NCBI RefSeq assembly: GCF_001591505.1
Contig: NZ_BCVA01000001.1
Location: 62,001-126,000 of the forward strand
From: Neobacillus niacini NBRC 15566
GTDB lineage: Bacteria > Bacillota > Bacilli > Bacillales > Cytobacillaceae
Direction: 5' to 3'
Length of the DNA stretch: 64,000 nucleotides
Part shown: in pieces, positions 57,166-64,000 of the stretch
Layout of the letters: the number at the start of each line of letters is the position of its first letter
Numbering within the stretch: position 1 is the first letter of the stretch
Position numbers and translations under genes: made by a program
The notes under the pieces: model-generated
What the model saw: only the letters and a program-made list of their open reading frames with translations
Told to the model about the DNA's origin: nothing
Databases searched by the model: none

Positions 57166-57204
57166 CAAAAAGACCGTTGGATCATCAGAGATCCATACGG
57201 TCTT
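57166..57204 (-). terminator. spoIIA (sigF) terminator
   Basis: AAGACCG (57170-57176) and GGATC (57179-57183) pair with GATCC (57190-57194) and CGGTCTT (57198-57204), followed on the minus strand by a T run. The stem overlaps the last codons of sigF. Confidence 0.85.
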
Positions 57205-57943
57205 TCATTTGTTGTAAAATCTTTTTTTCAAGCCGGGAAACTTGAACTTGAGATATTCCCAGCCTCACTGCTACTTCCGATTGAGTCTGATCCTTATAAT
57301 ATCGTAAGTAAACAATGAGACGCTCACGTTCATCCAACTCCCGTATTGCTTCTTTTAAGGCGATTTTATCGAACCATTTGCCTTCGTTTCCGTCATCGAT
57401 CTGATCTAATAAAGTAATAGGGTCTCCATCATTTTCATATACTGTTTCATGAATGGATGATGGCGTCCGACTTGCTTCCTGAGCGAGTATAACATCCTCC
57501 GGCGACAGCTGCAGGTGTTCTGAAATTTCGTTAACAGTTGGAATTCTTCCATATGTCTTCGATAATTCATCTTTCGCCTTTCGAATTCGATTTCCCATTT
57601 CCTTTAATGAACGGCTTACCTTTACCGTTCCATCATCACGTATAAACCTTTGGATTTCACCAATAATCATTGGAACTGCATAGGTAGAAAATTTCACATC
57701 ATAGGAAAGATCAAACTTATCCACTGATTTCAGTAATCCGATACATCCAATTTGGAAAAGATCATCCGGATCATATCCCCTATTTAGAAACCGCTGGACA
57801 ACGGACCAAACAAGACGCATATTTTTTTCAGCAATTAGGTCTCTTGCTGCTTGGTCTCCGTCTTGGCTTTTTTTAATCAATTCCTTCACTTCATGGTCCT
57901 TTAAATACGTTTGCGCTTTATCTTTTTTGACCTCCACATCCAT
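57185..57943 (-). CDS. sigF: RNA polymerase sigma-F factor
   Basis: Sigma-F is the first forespore-specific sigma factor, held by SpoIIAB. The 252-residue protein has region 2 (GYDPDDLFQIGCIGLLKSVDKFD, shown here in part), region 3 and region 4 (QTQSEVAVRLGISQVQVSRL). The start at 57943 has AAGGAG 8 nt before it. It is the last gene of spoIIA. Confidence 0.96.
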   Translation of the reverse strand: MDVEVKKDKAQTYLKDHEVKELIKKSQDGDQAARDLIAEKNMRLVWSVVQRFLNRGYDPDDLFQIGCIGLLKSVDKFDLSYDVKFSTYAVPMIIGEIQRFIRDDGTVKVSRSLKEMGNRIRKAKDELSKTYGRIPTVNEISEHLQLSPEDVILAQEASRTPSSIHETVYENDGDPITLLDQIDDGNEGKWFDKIALKEAIRELDERERLIVYLRYYKDQTQSEVAVRLGISQVQVSRLEKKILQQMKDRMDL

Positions 57944-57955
57944 TGGCAAGTCTCC

Positions 57956-58396
57956 TTAATTGCATAGCATTTTGCTTGTGTGTAAATGCTTTTTTAGTCT
58001 TACTTCGGTTCCTTTACCTGGTTGTGTGAGAACCTCAACCTCATCCATGAAATTTTCCATGATAGTGAATCCCATACCAGACCTTTCTAAATCTGGCTTC
58101 GTTGTAAATAATGGCTGTCGAGCTTCTTCCACATCTACAATTCCTAATCCAACATCTTTAATTGAAATATCCACTAAATTATCCTCAATTGTTACTTGGA
58201 TATAAACAATCCCATCCGGGTCATTTTCATAACCATGTATAATGGAGTTGGTTACTGCTTCAGATACAACAGTTTTAATTTCAGTAAGTTCATCCATAGT
58301 AGGGTCAAGCTGTGCGATAAAAGCTGCAACCGTGACACGAGCAAATGATTCATTTTGACTTAAAGCACTGAATTGAAGATTCATCTGATTCTTCAT
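57956..58396 (-). CDS. spoIIAB: Anti-sigma-F factor SpoIIAB
   Basis: SpoIIAB binds sigma-F and phosphorylates SpoIIAA. The 146-residue protein is a GHKL serine kinase with the N-box [11 protein letters not shown] near 45, the G1 box DVGLGI and GMGFTIME. The start at 58396 lies 1 bp after the spoIIAA stop; GGGGGTGG is upstream. Confidence 0.96.
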   Translation of the reverse strand: MKNQMNLQFSALSQNESFARVTVAAFIAQLDPTMDELTEIKTVVSEAVTNSIIHGYENDPDGIVYIQVTIEDNLVDISIKDVGLGIVDVEEARQPLFTTKPDLERSGMGFTIMENFMDEVEVLTQPGKGTEVRLKKHLHTSKMLCN

Positions 58397-58397
58397 C

Positions 58398-58748
58398 TCA
58401 GGCCACCCCCAATCTTTGCAATGCAAATTCTTCTGTCGGTTCTAGCTTGATAATCTTAAACATCCCCGACATATCGAATAAACGTTGTATTGCTGGGGAA
58501 ATTGCACAAACGACCATTTCACCATGCACCTGCTTTATTTGCTTGTACCGCCCTAAAATGACTCCTAATCCCGAGCTATCCATAAAAGAAAGCTGTTCAA
58601 GATTTAAAATTATATGACGAATTTCATTCTTTTCTATTGCATGAGCTGCCTGTTCCCGTAAATCGTCGGCAGTATGATGATCTAGTTCACCACTTAAACG
58701 CAGCAATAAAACATCATGTTTAATTTCCATTTCAATGTTAAGACTCAC
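58398..58748 (-). CDS. spoIIAA: Anti-sigma-F factor antagonist SpoIIAA
   Basis: SpoIIAA releases sigma-F when unphosphorylated. The 116-residue STAS protein has the phosphorylated serine in FMDSSGLGV (Ser58). The start is GTG at 58748 after AAGGAGG. A sigma-H promoter and a Spo0A box lie upstream, so it begins the spoIIA operon. Confidence 0.96.
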   Translation of the reverse strand: MSLNIEMEIKHDVLLLRLSGELDHHTADDLREQAAHAIEKNEIRHIILNLEQLSFMDSSGLGVILGRYKQIKQVHGEMVVCAISPAIQRLFDMSGMFKIIKLEPTEEFALQRLGVA

Positions 58749-58784
58749 TATATCCTAGCCTCCTTCATCTGGTATAGTGAGTCA

Positions 58785-58812
58785 ATTCGTTACCGTAAGG
58801 ACAATCTCCTTC
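58785..58812 (-). promoter_or_regulatory. Sigma-H promoter of spoIIA
   Basis: On the minus strand GAAGGAGAT (58804-58812) and AACGAAT (58785-58791) fit the sigma-H pattern RnAGGAWWW and RnnGAAT with a 12-bp spacer. Confidence 0.7.
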
Positions 58813-58855
58813 TCTCAAGACAAAACTAGTTGATATTTGCTAAAAAAAGTAGGTA

Positions 58856-58862
58856 TTCGACA
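58856..58862 (-). promoter_or_regulatory. Spo0A box upstream of spoIIA
   Basis: TGTCGAA on the minus strand is a perfect match to the 0A box TGNCGAA, about 45 bp upstream of the -35. A degenerate TGTCTTG lies nearer. spoIIA is activated by phosphorylated Spo0A in B. subtilis. Confidence 0.65.
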
Positions 58863-58883
58863 CGAAAAGCGGAAGCACCGTGC

Positions 58884-60053
58884 TTATGATCCTGCTTTTG
58901 TGAACATCCCAAATGCACGTTTATATAGGGTCCACCAGGTTGCTTCTGTTACATTATTTTTGGCAACCAATTCACTTTCAAGGAGTACTTTTCCGTCTTT
59001 TACAAACTGGATCGTTCCAACCTTATCCCCTTTTTTTATAGGTGCGTTAAGGTTTTTATTAATTTTTACTTTCCGTGTTACATCCTCAGTCTTTTCGCCT
59101 TTTTTAGTAAGTAAAGAAAGTGGCTCGCTTGTTACTGCTTCAACTTTTTTGTCTTTCCCCTTGTTCACGTGGGCATTACCAATTACTTCATTTCGTTTGA
59201 ACATTGGGTGTGTTTGATATTGAGCGAACGCATAATTTAGCATTTTTGTTACTTGAGCGTTTCTTTCCTTAGAGGTTGGCGCCCCAAAGACCACAGCAAT
59301 TACACGCATTCCATCCTTCTGTGCAGTTGCAGTAAGACAGTATTTTGCTTCACCAGTAAAGCCGGTTTTTAGACCATCTACTCCAGGATAAAAGCGAACT
59401 AGTTTATTGGTATTAACAAGCCAAAACTTTTTATCGGTGTTTTCACGAAGATACGCTTCGTACATTCCAGTAAACTTTGTTATATCCTCATATTTTAATA
59501 GTTCCTTGGCCATAATCGCCATATCATGTGCGGAACTATAATGACCGCTTCCTGGAAGGCCAGTAGTATTTTTAAAAACGGTATTCTTTAAACCAAGTTC
59601 TTTTACTTTGTTATTCATCATGTCAACAAAGGCTTCTTCCGATCCGGCAATTTTTTCTGCCATGGCAACAGAAGCATCATTTCCTGAACCAATCGCAATA
59701 CCCTGAAGCATTTGTTTTACGGTCATTTCTTCTCCAGGCTCAAGGAATATTTGTGAGCCGCCCATTGATGCAGCATACTCACTTGTTCGAACACTTTCAT
59801 CCCATTTGAGTTTCCCTTGGTCAATTGCTTCCATAATTAGCAGCATGGTCATAATTTTTGTCATACTCGCAGGTGGAAGCTCCTCATTACTATTTTTTTC
59901 ATAAAGAATCTGACCTGTGTCACGCTCGATTAAAATCGCGGATCTCACATTTTCTGTGATATCAGTACTTTGTTTTTCCTCTGCAGATACGGATGGTATC
60001 CAAAGACTTGTTACTAACAAGACTATTACTAGTAAAGAGATATATCGTTTCAT
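58884..60053 (-). CDS. dacF: Sporulation D-alanyl-D-alanine carboxypeptidase DacF
   Basis: DacF acts in forespore peptidoglycan cross-linking control. The 389-residue protein has a signal peptide, SMTK (near residue 63), SGN and KTGFTGEAKY active-site motifs. I prefer the ATG at 60053 because GGAGG is 9 nt upstream; the ATG two codons earlier is too close. It lies just upstream of spoIIA with its own sigma-F type promoter candidate. Confidence 0.94.
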   Translation of the reverse strand: MKRYISLLVIVLLVTSLWIPSVSAEEKQSTDITENVRSAILIERDTGQILYEKNSNEELPPASMTKIMTMLLIMEAIDQGKLKWDESVRTSEYAASMGGSQIFLEPGEEMTVKQMLQGIAIGSGNDASVAMAEKIAGSEEAFVDMMNNKVKELGLKNTVFKNTTGLPGSGHYSSAHDMAIMAKELLKYEDITKFTGMYEAYLRENTDKKFWLVNTNKLVRFYPGVDGLKTGFTGEAKYCLTATAQKDGMRVIAVVFGAPTSKERNAQVTKMLNYAFAQYQTHPMFKRNEVIGNAHVNKGKDKKVEAVTSEPLSLLTKKGEKTEDVTRKVKINKNLNAPIKKGDKVGTIQFVKDGKVLLESELVAKNNVTEATWWTLYKRAFGMFTKAGS

Positions 60054-60084
60054 TCGCATAACCCTCCATTCTTTATATAGATTC

Positions 60085-60114
60085 CATTTTTTCCAAATTC
60101 AACAACTTTATACA
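60085..60114 (-). promoter_or_regulatory. Sigma-F promoter candidate for dacF
   Basis: TGTATA (60109-60114) and GGAAAAAATG (60085-60094) on the minus strand fit sigma-F -35 and -10 patterns (GGnnAnAnTR) with a 14-bp spacer. Confidence 0.5.
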
Positions 60115-60133
60115 GTATTTACCTGTTAATAAA

Positions 60134-60163
60134 ATAAAAAAGTCCAGGATATTTTCCTGGACC
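60134..60163 (-). terminator. Terminator of the deoB-pupG-pdp operon
   Basis: GTCCAGGA (60142-60149) pairs with TCCTGGAC (60155-60162), followed on the minus strand by six T, after the pdp stop. Confidence 0.87.
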
Positions 60164-60176
60164 ATACTTCAACGTT

Positions 60177-61481
60177 CTATTCTGTTATTTCTTCGTGAAT
60201 AAGGATTGGTGCCTCCACTTTACTTGGAGATACAATTATATTTTCATAAAGCATTTCTTTTACTTCGTTTACATCTTCAAAGTTACTATAAATGGTTACT
60301 AATGATTCGCCTTTTTTCACTTGATCGCCGATTTTCTTTCTTAAAACAAGACCAACAGCTAAATCAATGACCGATTCTTTCGTTGCTCTTCCTGCTCCTA
60401 ATATCATCGCAGCCGTTCCTACTTCATCTGCAACAATTTCAGATACATATCCATCTTCTTTCGCTTCTAACTCGAAAGTAAATTGGGCTTGCGGCATTTT
60501 AGAAGGATCATCCACAATCGAAGCGTCGCCACCTTGTGAGCTCAGGAAGACCTTAAACTTTTCAAGGGCAGAGCCATCTTTAATAACATTTTCAAGCATG
60601 GTGCGTGCTTCTTCTAATGAATTTGCTTTTTCTGCTAAGTAAACCATGTGACTTCCAAGAGTTAAACAAAGCTCTGTTAAATCCTCCGGTCCTTCACCCT
60701 TTAAAGTATCAATCGCTTCCTTCACTTCAAGCGCATTTCCGATTGCAAACCCAAGCGGCTGACTCATATCAGAGATAACTGCCATCGTTCGTCTGCCGAC
60801 ATTGTTTCCGATACTCACCATTGCTTTTGCCAGTTCTCTTGAGTCGTCAATTGTCTTCATGAATGCACCTGCACCCGTTTTTACATCTAGAACAATTGCA
60901 TCAGCACCAGCAGCAATTTTTTTGCTCATAATTGAGCCTGCAATTAGCGGAATACTATTAACCGTTGCTGTTACATCCCTTAACGCATATAACTTTTTAT
61001 CAGCAGGAGTTAAATTGCCACTTTGTCCAATGACAGCAATCTTGTTTTTGTTAACCAATTCGATAAATTCTTCGTTCTCGATTTCAACATGAAATCCTTT
61101 TACTGCTTCTAATTTGTCAATGGTTCCGCCGGTATGGCCTAAACCCCGCCCTGACATTTTCGCAACAGGAACACCCAATGCGGCAACAAGTGGTCCAAGT
61201 ACAAGTGTTGTTGTATCCCCAACCCCGCCGGTGGAATGCTTATCCACTTTTATTCCTTCTATTTGTGACAAATCAATTTGATCGCCAGATTCAACCATGG
61301 CCATCGTTAAATCTGCTCTTTCTTTTTCTGTCATCCCTTGGAAAAAGATTGCCATGGTTAGAGCACTAACCTGATAATCTGGTATAGAACCATCTGTGTA
61401 TCCATTGATAATATATTTTATTTCTTCAGTAGTCAGTTCCTGCCCATCTCTTTTTTTCTCAATTAAGTCAACCATTCTCAT
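60177..61481 (-). CDS. pdp: Pyrimidine-nucleoside phosphorylase
   Basis: Pdp cleaves uridine and thymidine with phosphate for nucleoside catabolism. The 434-residue protein has the signature [18 protein letters not shown] near residue 80 and [12 protein letters not shown] near 112. The start at 61481 ([10 protein letters not shown]) follows GGTGATA. It is the last gene of a deoB-pupG-pdp operon. Confidence 0.96.
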   Translation of the reverse strand: MRMVDLIEKKRDGQELTTEEIKYIINGYTDGSIPDYQVSALTMAIFFQGMTEKERADLTMAMVESGDQIDLSQIEGIKVDKHSTGGVGDTTTLVLGPLVAALGVPVAKMSGRGLGHTGGTIDKLEAVKGFHVEIENEEFIELVNKNKIAVIGQSGNLTPADKKLYALRDVTATVNSIPLIAGSIMSKKIAAGADAIVLDVKTGAGAFMKTIDDSRELAKAMVSIGNNVGRRTMAVISDMSQPLGFAIGNALEVKEAIDTLKGEGPEDLTELCLTLGSHMVYLAEKANSLEEARTMLENVIKDGSALEKFKVFLSSQGGDASIVDDPSKMPQAQFTFELEAKEDGYVSEIVADEVGTAAMILGAGRATKESVIDLAVGLVLRKKIGDQVKKGESLVTIYSNFEDVNEVKEMLYENIIVSPSKVEAPILIHEEITE

Positions 61482-61503
61482 TTTTATCACCACTTTTATA
61501 AGA

Positions 61504-62325
61504 TTATACCGCTATGCTTTTAACAATTTCTTTAATATATAATAGAAAGTTTGCTTTTACTCTTTCGGTTGTTTCAATAACTTCTTCATGTGATAAAGGC
61601 TGATCTAGAATTCCAGCAGCCATATTCGTAATACAAGAAATCCCCAGGACCTTCATCCCCCCATGGCGGGCAACGATGACTTCAGGGACTGTTGACATAC
61701 CAACAGCGTCGCCTCCAAGTGTTCTAACCATTCTAATTTCAGCTGGAGTTTCATAGACTGGTCCTGAAAATCCGAAATATACGCCTTCTTTCACATTAAT
61801 ATTTAAGCGGGATGCAACCTCTTTTGCTGCATTGCGTAATTCTTTTGTATAGGCTTCTGACATATCAGGGAAACGGGGACCAAATTTGGAATCATTGGGA
61901 CCTATTAAAGGGTTAGCTCCTGTAAAATTAATATGGTCACTAATAATCATAAGATCTCCTGCTTCAAAACTTTCATTGACCCCGCCTGCAGCATTCGTTA
62001 CGATTAACATGTCCACACCTAATTCTTTCATCACTCGTACAGGGAAGGTTACTTTGTCCATACCGTACCCTTCGTAAAAATGGAAACGACCTTGCATCGC
62101 AACCACTTCCACTCCCTCCAAGACTCCAAAAACAAGCTGTCCGGCATGCCCTTCAACTGTTGAAATTGGGAAATCAGGGATTTCATTGTATGGTATCTTT
62201 ACAGGATTCTCAATTTCATCCGCTAGAACACCAAGACCAGAGCCTAAGATAAGTCCGATTTTTGGTGTATTTGAATATTTCTCTTTTAAAAAGCCTGCTG
62301 CATTTTGGATTTTCTCGATATTCAT
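61504..62325 (-). CDS. pupG: Purine nucleoside phosphorylase I
   Basis: This enzyme splits inosine and guanosine to base and (deoxy)ribose 1-phosphate. The 273-residue trimeric-type protein has [14 protein letters not shown], the phosphate loop VEGHAGQL and [12 protein letters not shown] prefer the ATG at 62325 over 62331 because AAGGGG is about 7 nt upstream. It lies 13 bp after deoB. Confidence 0.95.
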   Translation of the reverse strand: MNIEKIQNAAGFLKEKYSNTPKIGLILGSGLGVLADEIENPVKIPYNEIPDFPISTVEGHAGQLVFGVLEGVEVVAMQGRFHFYEGYGMDKVTFPVRVMKELGVDMLIVTNAAGGVNESFEAGDLMIISDHINFTGANPLIGPNDSKFGPRFPDMSEAYTKELRNAAKEVASRLNINVKEGVYFGFSGPVYETPAEIRMVRTLGGDAVGMSTVPEVIVARHGGMKVLGISCITNMAAGILDQPLSHEEVIETTERVKANFLLYIKEIVKSIAV

Positions 62326-62338
62326 ATTCATACCCCTT

Positions 62339-63523
62339 TTATATTAGTTCATTTAAAAAACTTTTTCCGTAATTAGGCATTTTCACTTTAAAGTTATCTG
62401 CAACCGTGGCTCCAATATCAGCAAATGTTTCTCTAATAGGAAGTTCTTTACCCTCTGACATTCTCTTCGAATAGACAATGAGTGGGACATATTCACGTGT
62501 GTGGTCCGTTCCCGGTGCTACTGGATCATTTCCGTGGTCAGCTGTAATGATTAACAAATCGTCTTCTGTTAACTTTGCAAACACTTCGGGAAGGCGTGCA
62601 TCATATTCTTGTAGTGCATTCCCATAGCCTTCTGGATCGCGGCGGTGTCCATATAGTGCATCAAAATCAACTAAATTTAAAAAACTCATTCCCGTAAAGT
62701 CCATATCCAGTGTCTGTACAAGCTTATCCATGCCATCCATATTGGAAATCGTCCTTAAAGACTGGGTAACTCCCTCTCCATCATAAATATCTGAGATTTT
62801 TCCAATTGCAATGACATCTAATCCAGCATCTTTCATCTCATTCATAACGGTTCTATCAAATGGTTTTAATGCATAGTCATGACGATTAGCTGTTCGCTTA
62901 AAATTACCCGGTTCACCCAAGAATGGACGAGCGATAACGCGGCCGACCATGTATTTTTCATCAAGTGTTAACTCACGAGCAATTTTACAGATCTTATATT
63001 GTTCTTCAATTGGAATGATTTCTTCATGTGCAGCAATTTGAAGTACTGAGTCTGCAGAAGTGTAGACAATCAAGGCTCCTGTTTTCATATGCTCTTCCCC
63101 TAGTTCATCCAATATTTCTGTTCCACTAGCGGGTTTATTGCCAATAATTTTTCTGCCTGTGCGTTCTTCTAGTTCTGAAAGAAGCTCATCCGGGAATCCT
63201 TCAGGGAATACACGAAATGGCGTTTGGATATTCAAACCCATTATTTCCCAGTGACCTGTCATAGTATCCTTGCCATTCGATGCTTCCATCATTTTTGTAT
63301 AGTATGCTATGGGTTTCGAGGCTTTTTCAATCCCTTTAATTTCGCGGATATTGCTTAAACCTAACTGACCCATGTTTGGCATATTTAGACCGTTCATTCT
63401 TTCGGCAATATGTCCCAGGGTATCTGCACCTTTATCGCCAAACTTATCTGCATCAGGTGATTCACCAATTCCAACAGAGTCCATTACGATTAAAAATACT
63501 CGTTTATATGTATTAACTGCCAT
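62339..63523 (-). CDS. deoB: Phosphopentomutase
   Basis: DeoB (Drm) converts (deoxy)ribose 1-phosphate to the 5-phosphate, so the sugar from Pdp and PupG enters central metabolism. The 394-residue alkaline-phosphatase-fold protein has [13 protein letters not shown] near the start and TADHGNDP near 325, which carry metal ligands, and the catalytic TMTGHWE. The ATG follows AAAGGAGG. It heads the operon, with a palindromic operator candidate upstream. Confidence 0.96.
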   Translation of the reverse strand: MAVNTYKRVFLIVMDSVGIGESPDADKFGDKGADTLGHIAERMNGLNMPNMGQLGLSNIREIKGIEKASKPIAYYTKMMEASNGKDTMTGHWEIMGLNIQTPFRVFPEGFPDELLSELEERTGRKIIGNKPASGTEILDELGEEHMKTGALIVYTSADSVLQIAAHEEIIPIEEQYKICKIARELTLDEKYMVGRVIARPFLGEPGNFKRTANRHDYALKPFDRTVMNEMKDAGLDVIAIGKISDIYDGEGVTQSLRTISNMDGMDKLVQTLDMDFTGMSFLNLVDFDALYGHRRDPEGYGNALQEYDARLPEVFAKLTEDDLLIITADHGNDPVAPGTDHTREYVPLIVYSKRMSEGKELPIRETFADIGATVADNFKVKMPNYGKSFLNELI

Positions 63524-63625
63524 TCTAGTCTGCCTCCTTTTTCTTTTCCATTTAAAACTTTCTAATTAATAAAAATAGATTACCCTTAATAAAATAGGAT
63601 TATTATGCACTTTTAATCATAAAAC

Positions 63626-63639
63626 GTCAGAAGTCTGAC
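63626..63639. promoter_or_regulatory. 14-bp perfect palindrome upstream of deoB
   Basis: GTCAGAAGTCTGAC is a perfect dyad about 105 bp upstream of deoB. It is a good operator candidate for a nucleoside-responsive repressor, but I cannot assign a family. Confidence 0.5.
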
Positions 63640-63674
63640 CTCTATATTTTACTAAACTATTATAAAATTACAAG

Positions 63675-63703
63675 AAGAAGCTGCCAATAATTTTGGCAGC
63701 TTT
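63675..63703. terminator. xerD terminator
   Basis: AAGCTGCCAA and TTGGCAGCTT form a perfect 10-bp stem with a short loop, after the xerD stop on the minus strand. The tail is only moderately T-rich. Confidence 0.7.
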
Positions 63704-63740
63704 TCGACACTTTTAAAATATATGTGTAACTAGTATCCTA

Positions 63741-64000
63741 TTAAGCTCTTGGATGGAATTTGCTATAGACGTCCTTTAACCTTGTCTTAGTTACTTGGGT
63801 ATATATTTGCGTTGTTGAGATATCAGCATGTCCCAACATTTCTTGGACTGCTTTTAGGTCTGCACCGTTTTCCAATAGGTGTGTTGCAAACGAATGGCGA
63901 AGTGTATTCGGTGTTAACTCACCCTCAATACCAGCCTCTTGAGCAAGCTTTTTTAAAATTTTCCAGAATCCTTGACGTGTTAACCTTTTTCCATGATGAT
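63741..64000 (-). CDS. xerD: Site-specific tyrosine recombinase XerD, partial
   Basis: This is the C-terminal 85 or so residues of XerD, which resolves chromosome dimers at dif with XerC (B. subtilis RipX). The visible part has the catalytic [10 protein letters not shown] and the late [13 protein letters not shown] with the nucleophilic tyrosine. The 5' part lies outside the window. In B. subtilis xerD is also upstream of drm (deoB). Confidence 0.93.
   Translation of the reverse strand, partial: HHGKRLTRQGFWKILKKLAQEAGIEGELTPNTLRHSFATHLLENGADLKAVQEMLGHADISTTQIYTQVTKTRLKDVYSKFHPRA

Overview
The window is a contiguous stretch of low-GC, endospore-forming Firmicute chromosome (family Bacillaceae). 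Nearly every gene matches Bacillus subtilis in identity and order across the aroB-to-xerD interval: aroC, ndk, hepT-menG-hepS, mtrB-folE, hbs, spoIVA, yphFE, gpsA, der, fni, rpsA, cmk, ypeB-sleB, prsW, ypdA-gudB, mecB, the ypb genes with recQ, fer, ribU, rsiX-sigX, resEDCBA, rluB, spmBA-dacB, scpBA, ypuF, lysA, spoVA, spoIIA-sigF, dacF, pdp-pupG-deoB and xerD. Sporulation genes from several compartments and stages show a spore former. A Neobacillus- or Mesobacillus-like lineage is possible, but the sequence alone does not fix the genus. Almost all genes are on the minus strand. Plus-strand exceptions are ypzI, cotJABC, fer, a YjcZ-like peptide gene and ypuF. Non-ATG starts (TTG and GTG) are common and are supported by Shine-Dalgarno placement.

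Layout: 1-6.5 kb holds shikimate and isoprenoid/menaquinone biosynthesis, the TRAP regulator, folate and HU. 6.6-13.2 kb holds spoIVA, the yph genes, gpsA and der. 13.2-17.2 kb holds fni, rpsA, plsC, cmk and ypfB. 17.2-23.7 kb holds spore germination genes (sleB/ypeB), prsW, asparaginase, YpdA and glutamate dehydrogenase. 23.9-33.4 kb holds mecB, a MerR regulator with a degenerate B12 module, an inserted block (small membrane protein, CBS-ACT protein, cotJABC), then ypbF-E-D-recQ-ypbB and ferredoxin. 33.5-35.7 kb holds riboflavin uptake under an FMN riboswitch, an M23/LysM protein and a palindromic repeat cluster. 35.7-43.7 kb holds sigX-rsiX and resA-E. 43.7-53.5 kb holds rluB, spm/dacB, sodF, scpAB, orphan ribT and lysA. 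53.8-58.8 kb holds a shortened spoVA operon and spoIIA. 58.9-64 kb holds dacF, a nucleoside catabolic operon and xerD.

The most notable departures from the standard map are as follows. The spoVA operon lacks spoVAC, spoVAD and spoVAEb, and a structured repeat sits exactly at the junction. cheR is absent between ndk and aroC, and motI (ypfA) is absent between ypeB and ypfB. A cluster of four roughly 20-bp palindromes lies at 35.4 kb. Several very small ORFs have good ribosome binding sites. I found no prophage, insertion sequence, CRISPR array, rRNA or tRNA, and no dedicated novel defence or biosynthetic system.
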